64,000 nt of DNA from positions 1-64,000 of the forward strand of contig UBTA01000043.1 of the NCBI GenBank assembly GCA_900468065.1, given 5' to 3'. Below, in pieces: positions 1-8,720 of the stretch. The stretch's first letter is position 1; every line of letters starts with the position of its first letter. Source of the stretch: Hyphomicrobiales bacterium. GTDB lineage: Bacteria > Pseudomonadota > Alphaproteobacteria > Rhizobiales > Rhizobiaceae. Under the pieces are notes generated by a model, which saw only the letters and a program-made list of their open reading frames with translations, was not told where the DNA came from and searched no databases. Made by a program: the position numbers and the translations under genes.

Positions 1-305
1 CGATGACGGCTGTGTGCGAAACTTTTGGTGTTGCCCGGTCAAATATGGCAGAGCGTGTGAAACAGCGTCCCTCCAAAGCCCGTGGTCGGCCACCGCTCGC
101 CGATGATGATCTCGTCGATGAAATCAAAGCGATCATCTCCGAGATGCCGACCTATGGATATCGCCGGGTTCACGCGATCTTACGCCGTAAAGCCCGCAGC
201 GAAAGCCGTCCATGGCCCAACGCCAAACGCGTCTATCGGGTGATGAAGGTGCACGGCCTGCTTCTCCAACGCCATACTGGAGCCATTGATAACCGCCGCC
301 ACGAT
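1..305 (+). pseudogene. IS3-family (IS2-like) OrfB transposase, truncated
   Basis: The reading frame carries the N-terminal helix-turn-helix part of an IS2-type OrfB, seen as PTYGYRRVHAILRRKA followed by NAKRVYRVMKVHGLLLQRHTG. The DDE catalytic core that should follow (roughly 200 more residues) is missing. The similarity stops near the RRHDG motif at about position 300, and a LysR C-terminal fragment starts at once in another frame. It is therefore an IS remnant and cannot transpose. The 5' end runs off the window. Confidence 0.8.
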
Positions 306-309
306 GGCC

Positions 310-747
310 AATGATGCATATCTGCTGGCCGTTGCGAAGGACAGGCGTCTTGCCGGTCTGGCGGAGATCGGCATCGACGACCTACGCGCTCAGAAGATCA
401 TCTCGTTCTCGCGGCAGAACCTGTCATATACTGAACGCAACTTTGCCGAGATGTTTGCCGAGCGTGATCTGGTGTGCAATATCGCCTACGGTTGCGATGA
501 CACCTTTGCGCCGATTTCGCTGCTGTCGGCCGGACTTGGTATCGGCTTTGCACCACGATGGATCAGAGATTTCCCCAGCCGCAATTTCGAGCTTCGAAAG
601 GTGAAGGGGGTCGATTTCACCATCGTCATTGGGCGCGCGTGGAACATTGAGGATCCGACGGCGTCGCGGGACGACATCATCGATATTGCCCGGTGCTTGG
701 TCAGACGGTCGAAGCAAGTGGTCACTGAACCGGCGCATCCTCGTTAG
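310..747 (+). pseudogene. LysR-family regulator, C-terminal effector-domain fragment
   Basis: About 145 residues match the second half of a LysR substrate-binding domain, including the end-of-domain signature SAGLGIGFAPRWI. No N-terminal winged helix is present, because the sequence before about 310 is IS3-family transposase. The simplest reading is that an IS inserted in or recombined with a LysR gene and removed its DNA-binding half. It cannot act as a DNA-binding regulator. The exact junction could lie a few bases either side of 300. Confidence 0.7.
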
Positions 748-976
748 GCCCGGAAACGGAATACGACTTCGGGGGCAGTCGATCCCGATTTCCGCTGTGT
801 CGGCGGCGCGACGCTCAATCTCCTGCGGCTGCCCCGGGGACCGAAGTTGATGCGCGAATTCCCGAACCGTGGCTTTGCCACCACTATGCTTGGTTCTCCG
901 ATATACTCATTGTGACGGCAGAACATTTGGGGAACTTTTCTCTGTTGTGCCCCGCGGTGCTGGTGTACAAGGTGGT

Positions 977-2251
977 ATGGTTCAACGAGCAGGTAGTGCC
1001 GATCTTCCCCTTCATGGTGGCCGCGTTCCCCGATGGCTCGGCGACCGCATGACGAAGCTTGGTGCGATCATTACCCAGGCGATCGTCATCGAGTACGGCC
1101 GCGAAGAGTTTCTGAGGCGGCTGGCACATCCTTTTTGGTTTCAATCGTTTGGTTGCGTCATGGGCATGGACTGGCACTCATCCGGCATCACGACCAGCGT
1201 TATCGGCGCTCTTAAGCGCGGGCTGGCGCCCCTTTCGAGCGAACTTGGTATCCACGTCTGCGGCGGGCGCGGCCGAAACTCTCGCCAGACGCCGGACGAA
1301 CTCATAGCTGTCGGCAATCGCGTCGGCATCGACGGGGATGCGCTCGCGACGACCAGCCGATTGGTCGCGAAGGTCGACAGCGCCGCGGTGCAAGACGGTT
1401 TCGACCTTTACCTCCATGGTTTTGTCGTTACCGATGACGGCAAATGGGTCGTCGTGCAGCAGGGCATGAACGCAGACAGGCTGCAGGCCCGGCGATACCA
1501 CTGGCTGTCGGAAGGTATCACCAGTTTCGTCGATTCTCCCCATGCGGCGATCGAAGGGGAGGGGAAAGGTGAGATCGTCAATCTCGCCGATCGCCGTGCC
1601 GCGACCTCTCGCTCAACCCAGCTCGATCTTCTCGCCTCTCTCGGACCAGATCGCATCGTCCGAGAGGTGATCGTCATGGAGCCGGAGCGTAAGATCAGGG
1701 AAGGCGCGCAGCCGATGTTGCCGCACCTGATCATGCCGACCCATCACGACGTGCGAGAGGGCGACGTCAATATGAAACGACTTCACGCAACGCTCGCCGC
1801 AGCGGCTGATCGCGGGCCAAAGGATTTTGAGAATTTACTGCTGATCCCTGGCGTTGGCGCGCGTACCGTCAAGGCGCTCGCCATGGTCGCCGAAGTCGTA
1901 CACGGGGCGCCCTGCCGATTCTCGGATCCCGCGCGCTATTCTCTTGCCCATGGCGGCAAGGATCGCCATCCGTTCCCGGTTCCCCTCAAGATCTACGATC
2001 AGACGATCCGTGTCATGAAGTCGGCGGTCACGAAGGCTAGGCTAGGCCGGGATGAAGAGCTGCAAGCGCTGAAACGCCTCGATGACCAAGCCCGCCAGCT
2101 GGAGAAATACGTTACTGGCCCGGATCTCAAGGAAATAGTCGCCGGTGAGGTCCGCCAATCACATGAGTGGGGTGGCCGCAGTGTGTTCGGATGGGAAGGT
2201 GCGCAGCAAGACGCACCTGGACGCGACGTCCGCCGGTCGTCTACGGATTAA
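977..2251 (+). CDS. DUF763 domain-containing protein
   Basis: The 424-residue product matches the DUF763 family over most of its length. Visible signatures are the N-terminal GSADLPLHGGRVPRWL, the block HPFWFQSFGCVMGMDWHSSG, and a helix-hairpin-helix-like LLLIPGVGARTVKALAMVAEV near residue 290 that suggests nucleic-acid binding. I chose the ATG at 977 because the family begins just there; the open frame runs further upstream from 869 without similarity. The biochemical role of DUF763 is not established. It stands alone on its strand between the LysR fragment and the convergent TetR gene, with about 115 bp to the latter. Confidence 0.85.
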   Translation: MVQRAGSADLPLHGGRVPRWLGDRMTKLGAIITQAIVIEYGREEFLRRLAHPFWFQSFGCVMGMDWHSSGITTSVIGALKRGLAPLSSELGIHVCGGRGRNSRQTPDELIAVGNRVGIDGDALATTSRLVAKVDSAAVQDGFDLYLHGFVVTDDGKWVVVQQGMNADRLQARRYHWLSEGITSFVDSPHAAIEGEGKGEIVNLADRRAATSRSTQLDLLASLGPDRIVREVIVMEPERKIREGAQPMLPHLIMPTHHDVREGDVNMKRLHATLAAAADRGPKDFENLLLIPGVGARTVKALAMVAEVVHGAPCRFSDPARYSLAHGGKDRHPFPVPLKIYDQTIRVMKSAVTKARLGRDEELQALKRLDDQARQLEKYVTGPDLKEIVAGEVRQSHEWGGRSVFGWEGAQQDAPGRDVRRSSTD

Positions 2252-2368
2252 TCACGAAACTCTGGCAGGACGCGCAATGGTTTCCCCTCGTCCTGTGCCC
2301 GCGGGAGGCGATAGAATTGCCCAATATTGAGTTCTGCCATCTTGCGATCAGAATAAGCGGTTGTGTCT

Positions 2369-3004
2369 TCAAACCGAATTCCCCGTCGAGGTCTGACGCT
2401 TTCCCGGCCATGCCGTGAGTGCAACGTCGATCAGCCGCTTCAGCCGCACATTGCATGCGCCGTCGCAGGCCTGGGCGGACATGCCCTGGATGATCGCACC
2501 ATAGAAGCGCGCGAGCGTATCTGTATCTGTTTGCGCCGGTAACTCGCCTTCCTCGACAGCACGGTCGAAGCGAGCTTTGACGGTCAGCATCGACGACTCG
2601 CGCAAGGCCGCTGTCATCCGCGCGACGGAAGCGTTTTCTTCCGCATGCTGCAGGACGGCCGTCGAGACCATGCAACCTCGCGGCTTATCCGGCTGGGTGT
2701 CGCCGTCAGCGATATCGTAGAGGTAGAGGCTCAGGGCGTCGTAAGCCCGAAGATGGGATTGGAGAATTTCCGAGCGGCGGCTGTTTTCACGGGCAATGCT
2801 GAAGTCGAGCGCCTGACGATACAATTCTTCCTTCGAGCCGAACATCGAATAGAGAGTCGGCGGATTGATCCCCATGGCCTTCGTGAGGTCCGCGGTCGAG
2901 GTTCCCTCGTAGCCGCGTTCCCAGAACAAGCGTGCCGCGATGTCCAGCCCTACGACGCGATCGAGCGCGGGTGGTCTGCCTCGCTTGCGGACTGGCTTCT
3001 CCAT
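2369..3004 (-). CDS. TetR/AcrR-family transcriptional regulator
   Basis: This 211-residue protein has the TetR helix-turn-helix at residues about 10-55 (AARLFWERGYEGTSTADLTKAMGINPPTLYSMFGSKEELY) and a C-terminal ligand-binding helical domain. The start at 3004 puts MEKPVRKRGRPP at the N-terminus, a usual opening for the family; a longer frame to 3067 lacks similarity. It is divergent from the SDR gene at 3094 with 89 bp between them, the usual arrangement for a repressor of its neighbour. The inducer is unknown. Confidence 0.88.
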   Translation of the reverse strand: MEKPVRKRGRPPALDRVVGLDIAARLFWERGYEGTSTADLTKAMGINPPTLYSMFGSKEELYRQALDFSIARENSRRSEILQSHLRAYDALSLYLYDIADGDTQPDKPRGCMVSTAVLQHAEENASVARMTAALRESSMLTVKARFDRAVEEGELPAQTDTDTLARFYGAIIQGMSAQACDGACNVRLKRLIDVALTAWPGKRQTSTGNSV

Positions 3005-3030
3005 TAAAATACCGATCCCTATTAAATTCG

Positions 3031-3059
3031 TTGACAGGTTGCTTTCTGCTCTTATTGTA
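3031..3059 (+). promoter_or_regulatory. candidate sigma-70 promoter of the SDR gene
   Basis: A consensus -35 hexamer TTGACA at 3031-3036 is followed after about 17 bp by a weak -10 (ATTGTA, 3054-3059), about 35 bp before the SDR start. The adjacent TetR protein would probably bind in this gap. The -10 match is poor, so this is tentative. Confidence 0.35.
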
Positions 3060-3093
3060 GGGGTCACTATTTAATTTAGCAACGGATTGATCC

Positions 3094-3867
3094 ATGTCCC
3101 ACAGGTTCGCAGACAAGATAGCCCTCATCACCGGCAGTTCGCGCGGTATTGGCCGGGCGGCCGCTCTTGCATTTGCAAAGGAAGGTGCGGCGCTGATTGG
3201 CGTGCACTATACCGCGAATGCGGATGCTGCCGATACCACCGTCCGCGACATCGAGGCGCTCGGCGTCAAGGCCGTCGCCGTGGAGGCCGATTTCAGACAC
3301 GGCAAGGACGCGGCCGACAGCCTCTGGGCGCAGTTCAGCGAAGCTGCGCTTACCGAGATGGGTTCGACGGCTCTGGACATTCTGGTGAACAATGCTGGCA
3401 TCGCGCCCGCATTGCCATTAAAGCAGACGAGCGAAGCCGTGTTCGACGAGGTGATGACGATCAACTACAAGGCGCCGTTCTTCCTGATGCAGGCCGTGGC
3501 GGACCACATTCGCGACAACGGCCGCATCATCAATGTCTCGACCGGGTTTACGCGGATTGCGGCGCCGACGCATCCCGCCTATGCGGGCTCCAAGGGCGCG
3601 CTGGAGACATTGACACTGGCGCTGGCACCCGAATTTGCGGGTCGCGGGATTACGGTCAACGCCGTGCTGCCGGGCGTGACAGAGACGGATATGAATGCCG
3701 AGTGGCTGGCCTCGCCGGACGCGCGCGCAGGCGCCGAAGCACTCTCGGTCTTCTCACGTGTCGGCCGGGCGGAGGACGTCGCCGACGTTATCGCTTTCCT
3801 TGCATCGAACGATGCGCGCTGGACAACGGGGCAGATGATTGATGCGACGGGTGGTGCCCGGATCTGA
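3094..3867 (+). CDS. SDR-family NAD(P)-dependent oxidoreductase
   Basis: A classical short-chain dehydrogenase of 257 residues. The Rossmann glycine motif TGSSRGIG sits near residue 11, NNAG near residue 95, the catalytic Ser in INVSTGF and the Tyr/Lys pair in YAGSKGAL, and it ends with the usual TTGQMIDATGG. Family members reduce or oxidise alcohol/ketone groups with NAD(P)H; the substrate cannot be read from sequence. It is the likely target of the divergent TetR regulator, a common pairing for inducible detoxification reductases. Confidence 0.9.
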   Translation: MSHRFADKIALITGSSRGIGRAAALAFAKEGAALIGVHYTANADAADTTVRDIEALGVKAVAVEADFRHGKDAADSLWAQFSEAALTEMGSTALDILVNNAGIAPALPLKQTSEAVFDEVMTINYKAPFFLMQAVADHIRDNGRIINVSTGFTRIAAPTHPAYAGSKGALETLTLALAPEFAGRGITVNAVLPGVTETDMNAEWLASPDARAGAEALSVFSRVGRAEDVADVIAFLASNDARWTTGQMIDATGGARI

Positions 3868-4420
3868 TCGATCCCGAGGCTCCGCTATGTTTGCGGCCGT
3901 TCGAACCAAGCGGCATAGAGCATATTCTTGACGAGCTGGACGGCGCGCTGAGCGCGATCTTGGCTTTATCACCGCGTGCGTACGACCAAGACTAAGGCGC
4001 GCGGGCTGTATATCAGTCAATATCCCCAAATGGAAAAACCGGAGCAAGTCATGCGATGAAAGCTGATCCGTCCTGGTGTCTCTTCCTGGAACGCATCCAC
4101 CCAACGTCCCTCGATGACGAGTTTACTGCGATCGAATTCCGAGCTGGCTTTTGCCATCAACATCCGGGTAGCCGTGCGGCTGGAACACTCGCGGAAAACT
4201 CGCCGGATATATCGCAACGCTTAAGTCGGGAAACTGCTCCTTCGCCTTGGATACTCGGCGAAACAGTCTTTGTAGTCGGCTCAGCATTCTTCATAATCCA
4301 AGAGTTCGCGCCCAAGCTCGGCAGATCAACTGGGCAAACTTCGACTCAACCCTATCGACGGGCATTGATGTGTTCCACATCCCATTGGGTTTAAGCGTTC
4401 CTGCTTGGTCGACCGCAACC
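3868..4420. other. gene-poor stretch
   Basis: No reading frame here shows recognisable family motifs, good codon use and a start with a ribosome binding site together. Short open frames exist on both strands (for example 4017-4217 minus and 4056-4394 plus) but overlap each other and look like chance frames. I see nothing that I can support as a gene. Confidence 0.4.
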
Positions 4421-4650
4421 ATGAGCCTGTCGATGGCAATAGGCGTGGTTGGTCTCATAGGGTGGTCAGCGCGGCACCTCGATTGGTCCGATCGCCATCG
4501 GTATGCCTTGGCGTGCGGAGCAGTGCTTGTCTATTGCTGGTGGGGATTTGTCATTGAGGCTGACTTGTACGGCACTGCGGCGTTGCCCGGGGCGTATTCT
4601 TTTCGTTACCGTCTCACTGGTGTTTCTCGCGGCACTGGCGTTTTACGCAA
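4402..4650. repeat. dispersed direct repeat, copy 1 (partner at 23516-23763)
   Basis: About 250 bp here are near-identical to 23516-23763, starting at CTGCTTGGTCGACCGCAA and continuing through the small membrane gene. Differences are scattered substitutions and single-base indels. The two copies are 19 kb apart in the same orientation, so they could support homologous deletion of the accessory stretch between them. Confidence 0.85.
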
Positions 4651-4662
4651 ATAGATGCGGCT
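4421..4662 (+). pseudogene. small two-segment membrane protein, frameshifted (copy 1 of a repeat)
   Basis: From the ATG at 4421 the frame reads MSLSMAIGVVGLIGWSARH and then a second hydrophobic stretch (ALACGAVLVYCWWGFVI). After PGAYSF the frame loses its hydrophobic character because of one extra T near 4604-4608. In the next frame the sequence continues as FVTVSLVFLAALAFYANRCG and stops at about 4660, a convincing third membrane segment. A decayed second copy at 23516-23763 lacks that extra T, which supports the reconstruction. Function unknown. Confidence 0.6.
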
Positions 4663-4849
4663 AGCCCCCGCCTGGTGAAACGCTTTCGTCTTCGCCATCC
4701 GGAAGTGCTCCGGTTCCGGGGGTCTTGTTGTCGTCGGTTAGATGTTTGGCGGCGTGAGGACCTGCGACTGGCAGCTCCTGACCGTCAAGCGGATCTTTTC
4801 CTTTTCCAGTTTCTTCGATCGCCTGCTGTGCCTTTTTATCGTCGCTCAG
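4661..4849 (-). CDS. small acidic hypothetical protein with possible CTG start
   Basis: The frame encodes about 62 residues beginning SDDKKAQQAIEETGKGKDPL and ending GTGALPDGEDESVSPGGG, an acidic, proline/glycine-tailed small protein of a kind I associate with rhizobial hypothetical proteins. No ATG lies at the sensible start. A GAAAGGA ribosome-binding-like sequence precedes a CTG at 4849-4847 by about 9 bases, so either CTG is used or an ATG was lost by mutation. The open frame continues upstream to 5098, but that part belongs in register to a separate decayed gene. Function unknown. Confidence 0.4.
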   Translation of the reverse strand: MSDDKKAQQAIEETGKGKDPLDGQELPVAGPHAAKHLTDDNKTPGTGALPDGEDESVSPGGG

Positions 4850-4946
4850 TTTGATAATCCTTTCTTGTCCCAGGCGAAATCCGCAAGGCGGTCGATAGTT
4901 CCTAAACTCCGCGCGCACGACGTCCTCCAGTGCGATCCAGTATCGC

Positions 4947-5237
4947 TCAAATGCGCTCGATTTCGCTCGCACGGACAACGAGTTCGTCCTGGCGGAAGCG
5001 GACTTCAAGCTCCTCGCGGTAGGAAGACCAGTAGGACCCTCGACGATGACGATGCGATCGTGATCAATCTCGTCGTCGTCTATCCACAGACCTTCCATTT
5101 GGGAATCAACATGCAGAGTGACCCCTCCGAATTTGTCCGTGAGCTCGTCCCGAACCCAGACTACGTATTCCCGGTTCCAGGCGGGCAGCGTTGGGAAGGA
5201 GGATCTCGACGACCAAGGTTCCCGAAGCCAGTTGCAT
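4947..5237 (-). pseudogene. hypothetical protein, twice frameshifted
   Basis: From an ATG at 5237 the minus strand reads MQLASGTLVVEILLP; one frame over it goes on as LPAWNREYVVWVRDELTDKF, then GLWIDDDEIDHDRIVIVE, and in the third frame SYWSSYREELEVRFRQDELV to a stop at 4947. The parts join into one small protein of about 95 residues with the look of a rhizobial conserved hypothetical. Two frameshifts, near 5200 and near 5040, break it. Function unknown. Confidence 0.6.
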
Positions 5238-5341
5238 CTGGCTCACTTTGAATCCATTTACCGTGGAGGCGGACCTTGTTGTCGGGGTGGGATGACCTAA
5301 GTTCCAACCAGAGTTGACGGCCAAACCGTCTAACGAGGGGA

Positions 5342-7294
5342 ATGACGATGAGTGCAGACGTGACGACGCTCCAGACCGACGGGCTGGACGGCCGCTATCG
5401 GTTGCTGATCGACGCTATCACCGACTACGCAATCTATATGCTCGACCCCGAAGGACACGTCAGTAGCTGGAATTCGGGTGCCAACCGCTTCAAGGGCTAT
5501 ACGGAAGCCGAGATCCTGGGCGAACACTTCTCGCGGTTCTATACGACTGAAGACCGTGAAGCCGGCATTCCACAGCGGGCGTTGTCGACTGCGGAGGACG
5601 AAGGACGCTTCGAGGCTGAAGGCTGGCGGGTCCGGAAGGATGGCGAGCGCTTCTGGGCTCACGTCATAATCGACGCCATCCGCGATCCCGGCGGGAAGCT
5701 CATCGGGTTCGCCAAGATTACCCGCGACCTGTCTGAACGGAAGATTGCCGAAGAAGTGCTCAGGCGTAGCGAAGAGCAGTTTCGGCTTTTAGTGCAGGGT
5801 GTCACCGACTACGCGATCTATATGCTGACGCCTGAAGGCGAGGTGTCGAGCTGGAACCCAGGCGCGCAGCGAATCAAGGGATATGAGCCAAGCGAGATCA
5901 TCGGGCAACATTTCTCGCGGTTCTACACGGAAGAGGATCGTGCAGCCGAGCTGCCTCAAAAGGCGCTGGAGATCGCAGCGAAGGAAGGGCGGTTCGAAAA
6001 GGAAGGCTGGCGTGTGCGCAAGGACGGGACGCGCTTTTGGGCGAGCGTCATCATCGATGCGATCCATGCTGAAGACGGGTCGCTCATCGGCTTCGCCAAA
6101 GTGACGCGCGATGTGACCGAGAAGCGGCAAGCTCAGGAAGCCCTTGAGCGCGCGCAACAGGAACTGTTCCAAGCTCAGAAGATGGAGGCTGTCGGCCAGC
6201 TCACGGGCGGCATCGCACACGACTTCAACAATCTTTTGACTGCGGTCCTGGGAAGCCTGGAAATCGCCAAGAAGCGTGCGTTGTCGGGCCGACCCAACGC
6301 TGACCTTATCGAGAACGCCATTCAAGGTGCAAAACGCGGCGCCGCGCTGACCCAGCGCTTGCTCGCGTTTTCGCGGAAACAGGATCTCAAGCTGGAACGG
6401 GTCGATCTTCCAGAGCTTGTGAAGGAAATGGCGTCGCTCATCGAACGCACTATCGGTCCTGACGTCGAAATTGCCACGACATTCCCCCTCATGATGCCTC
6501 CCGTCATGTCTGACCCAAACCAGCTTGAGAGTGCGCTGCTCAACCTCGTCGTCAATGCTCGCGATGCGATGCCCCACGGTGGGAGAATATCTATCGAAGC
6601 CCGGCGCAGGGTTATCGGGTCGGAACAAGTCGAGGAGTTGGCGGCAGGAGACTACATGGTGCTCTCCGTCGCCGACGAGGGTGACGGGATGGACGAGGAA
6701 ACGCTGGAGAAGGCAACGACGCCCTTCTTCACCACCAAGGGAATTGGGAAGGGCACCGGCCTCGGACTCTCCATGATCCAGGGGCTGATGGCGCAGTCGG
6801 GCGGCGCCCTCGTCCTCAAGTCGCGCAAAGGAGAAGGAACAAGGGCCGAACTTTGGCTTCCCATCGCTGGACCGGAAGAAAAGCAGTCTCCAGCTTCTGA
6901 GGTTGTCGCAAATGTGGCTCCACTCCTCGGGCGCTCACTGAGGGTGCTTGCGGTTGATGACGACGCTCTCGTTCGAATGAATACCGCGTTAATGCTTGAA
7001 GATCTCGGCCATGTTGCGATCGAAGCGCAATCTGGCAAGGACGCCCTTCGAATGCTTGACGAGGGAGCGGCTCCAGACGTCGTCATTACGGACCAAGCGA
7101 TGCCGGAGATGACCGGCGTGGAACTAATTGAGCAGCTCGCTGAGCGGTATCCGCACATACCCATCATTCTTGCGACTGGGTACGCGGAGCTGCCGAATGG
7201 CGGGGGCACTGGACTCCAAAGACTGGCGAAGCCATTCATGCAGGGGCAATTGAATGAAGCGTTGGCCCTCTGCCTGGACCTAAGCAAGCTCTAG
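5342..7294 (+). CDS. PAS-PAS hybrid sensor histidine kinase with receiver domain
   Basis: A soluble 650-residue hybrid kinase. Two PAS domains with PAC tails lie at about 18-135 and 142-260 and are close duplicates of each other (both contain TDYAIYML, HFSRFYT and GWRVRKDG). The HisKA helix carries the phospho-accepting His293 in GGIAHDFNNLL. The ATPase domain follows with the N box (VVNARDAM), DEGDGMDEE and GTGLGLSM. A receiver domain at about 535-645 has the acceptor Asp584 in VVITDQAMPEMTG. There are no membrane segments, so it probably senses a cytoplasmic cue such as redox or light. The ATG follows a purine-rich AGGGGAATG site. No cognate regulator gene is adjacent. Confidence 0.93.
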   Translation: MTMSADVTTLQTDGLDGRYRLLIDAITDYAIYMLDPEGHVSSWNSGANRFKGYTEAEILGEHFSRFYTTEDREAGIPQRALSTAEDEGRFEAEGWRVRKDGERFWAHVIIDAIRDPGGKLIGFAKITRDLSERKIAEEVLRRSEEQFRLLVQGVTDYAIYMLTPEGEVSSWNPGAQRIKGYEPSEIIGQHFSRFYTEEDRAAELPQKALEIAAKEGRFEKEGWRVRKDGTRFWASVIIDAIHAEDGSLIGFAKVTRDVTEKRQAQEALERAQQELFQAQKMEAVGQLTGGIAHDFNNLLTAVLGSLEIAKKRALSGRPNADLIENAIQGAKRGAALTQRLLAFSRKQDLKLERVDLPELVKEMASLIERTIGPDVEIATTFPLMMPPVMSDPNQLESALLNLVVNARDAMPHGGRISIEARRRVIGSEQVEELAAGDYMVLSVADEGDGMDEETLEKATTPFFTTKGIGKGTGLGLSMIQGLMAQSGGALVLKSRKGEGTRAELWLPIAGPEEKQSPASEVVANVAPLLGRSLRVLAVDDDALVRMNTALMLEDLGHVAIEAQSGKDALRMLDEGAAPDVVITDQAMPEMTGVELIEQLAERYPHIPIILATGYAELPNGGGTGLQRLAKPFMQGQLNEALALCLDLSKL

Positions 7295-7849
7295 CTGCCC
7301 TTTGAAGTTTCGTCGGGGAGATTTCTCGGACGATCTCGTGCCGGGTTTGTGCGTCGCGAGCGGCGGCGCAGCGGGGACGCGCCGGCGATTTAGCGTTGAA
7401 CGCGTTGCGAGTTTGCCTCCACGCCGCCGCCGGCTGCTCTCGGTAGCTACGGCAGCATTCTCCTCCGTCATTCTTCGACGACGCCACGGTCGATCAAGTC
7501 TTCTACACGTCTTCGATCGACGACGTGAGAAGGGGATCCTCCTTGCTCGCCCGCGCAGTTTAGATGCGCGCTCCAGAACCGGGGAGGCGCCCGTCGGCGA
7601 GCCACGGATTCCTTTCCATGGCCGAGATCGTCAAGACGTCCTGTATGTCGCGGGGATCGGCAGGCAGGCCTCCGATGCTTCAAGCGCTCATGTCATCACC
7701 GCCGCCGCATGTATCTCCGCCGAAGGATTTATAAATGGAAGGATGAACCACGAAGTGCGCGTCCAACCTGACATCGTTCACGTCTCTGTCAAGAGATTGA
7801 GCTGCTTGCCTGAATGGCAAAGAAAAAGGCCGAGCGCTTGCCCGACCTT
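7295..7849. other. stretch without a supported gene
   Basis: Long open frames on both strands here (for example 7302-7853 plus, 7468-7683 minus) overlap one another, are rich in Arg and Pro and show no family motif, so I treat them as chance frames. A frame of 56 codons from 7566 ending at 7736 (plus strand) is the only weak candidate and has no convincing ribosome binding site. Confidence 0.35.
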
Positions 7850-8083
7850 CTAACCGTCCCACAATACGTGCCAGTCCATCCGTGGTCGCATGTTGGGAGA
7901 GGCGTTCTTTGAGCGCGTTTCTTGTGGCCTTTCGTAGGCCCAAGAATCTCGCGCGAAATTTCGGGCAGCGTTCTCAGCACTCTCCTTGTCAAATAGATCG
8001 GGCAAGACGTTGCTATTGTCCCCGAGTTGCAAAAGAACAGTCTTACTTATGCCGTCGTATTGAATACGGAGTTGTTCGCCCAT
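7850..8083 (-). CDS. small hypothetical protein behind an EcfG-type promoter
   Basis: A 77-residue protein starting MGEQLRIQYDGISKTVLLQL, with the balanced composition of a real protein and a central DKESAENAARNFARDSW helix. No family is recognised. A GGAAA stretch precedes the ATG, and an exact GGAAC-N17-GTT promoter lies at 8116-8140 on the same strand, giving a leader of about 25 bases. That placement is the main argument that the gene is real and part of the general stress regulon. Confidence 0.6.
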   Translation of the reverse strand: MGEQLRIQYDGISKTVLLQLGDNSNVLPDLFDKESAENAARNFARDSWAYERPQETRSKNASPNMRPRMDWHVLWDG

Positions 8084-8115
8084 CGTTTCCAGCCTGAAGT
8101 TGTTCCGAAAAATAA

Positions 8116-8140
8116 ACTTCAGAGCAATCGATTTGTTCCG
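8116..8140 (-). promoter_or_regulatory. EcfG-type promoter (GGAAC-N17-GTT)
   Basis: Minus strand: GGAAC at 8140-8136, exactly 17 bases, then GTT at 8118-8116. This matches the -35/-10 pattern of alphaproteobacterial EcfG-type sigma factors. The start codon of the small gene at 8083 lies 33 bases downstream. Confidence 0.7.
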
Positions 8141-8537
8141 TTCGAGGTTTACAAAAGGCGAGGTTAGGCGTTGGAGTCAGCGGACACGGTCCAGACCTTG
8201 CTGGCCTCTCTGAGTGGAAGCCAGCCGCAACGTGTACGGAGCAGCCAGCTTCCGCGCCGCCTCCGCCTTGGCGATGGTAAGAGTAGCCTTGTGCGGCATG
8301 AACAATCTCTAGGGGAGTATTTCCGCTGTTTTTTCACCAATAAAAAACCGCCATCCGTTGCCAGATGGCGGCGCAATATGACCATTGAAAAGGCTCACAA
8401 TAAGAAGTGCAATATGGAATGCCTGCCTCTCTCCCAAGAGTGCATATATAACACTACCAATTTAGGGGTTTTTCAACGCACATTTTTGGGCGTATTTTTG
8501 CATTCAAAGTGAACCTCCACCTGCGGTGGAGGACTGG
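8141..8537. other. stretch without a supported gene
   Basis: A 40-codon minus-strand frame (start about 8299, MPHKATLTIAKAEAARKLAA) has a plausible protein start but a weak ribosome binding site and no known family. The rest, including the AT-rich part 8300-8510, shows no gene or repeat that I can support. Confidence 0.3.
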
Positions 8538-8720
8538 ATGAGTTCTACACAGTCGTTGAGAGACCTCCTGCTTGAACCATTGAGTGGCCAAGACATTCAA
8601 ATCAGGAGGTTATATGGACGAACAATCGCTGTCGCGCGCGACTTGGGACTGCAAATAGATCGGACGAAGAGGCTTTACGGGGATTTGCGCCGTGAGATGG
8701 GTGAACACTTTCGCCGGTGA
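8538..8720 (+). CDS. small hypothetical protein (60 aa)
   Basis: The ATG at 8538 is preceded by GGAGG with 5-base spacing, a strong ribosome binding site that fixes the start inside a slightly longer open frame. The product (MSSTQSLRDLLLEPLSGQDI... ending LYGDLRREMGEHFRR) is charged, mostly helical and lacks a signal or membrane segment. No family is recognised and no promoter of the EcfG type is visible upstream. Confidence 0.5.
   Translation: MSSTQSLRDLLLEPLSGQDIQIRRLYGRTIAVARDLGLQIDRTKRLYGDLRREMGEHFRR

Noticed and set aside
5154-5178. GGAAC with an AAC complement near 5155 as another EcfG-type promoter
   Set aside because: The spacing is 18, not 17, and it lies inside the decayed gene at 4947-5237.
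7302-7853. A 183-codon open frame on the plus strand
   Set aside because: Arg/Ser/Pro-rich, no ribosome binding site or family motif; it overlaps equally long frames on the other strand and runs into the minus-strand gene at 7850-8083.
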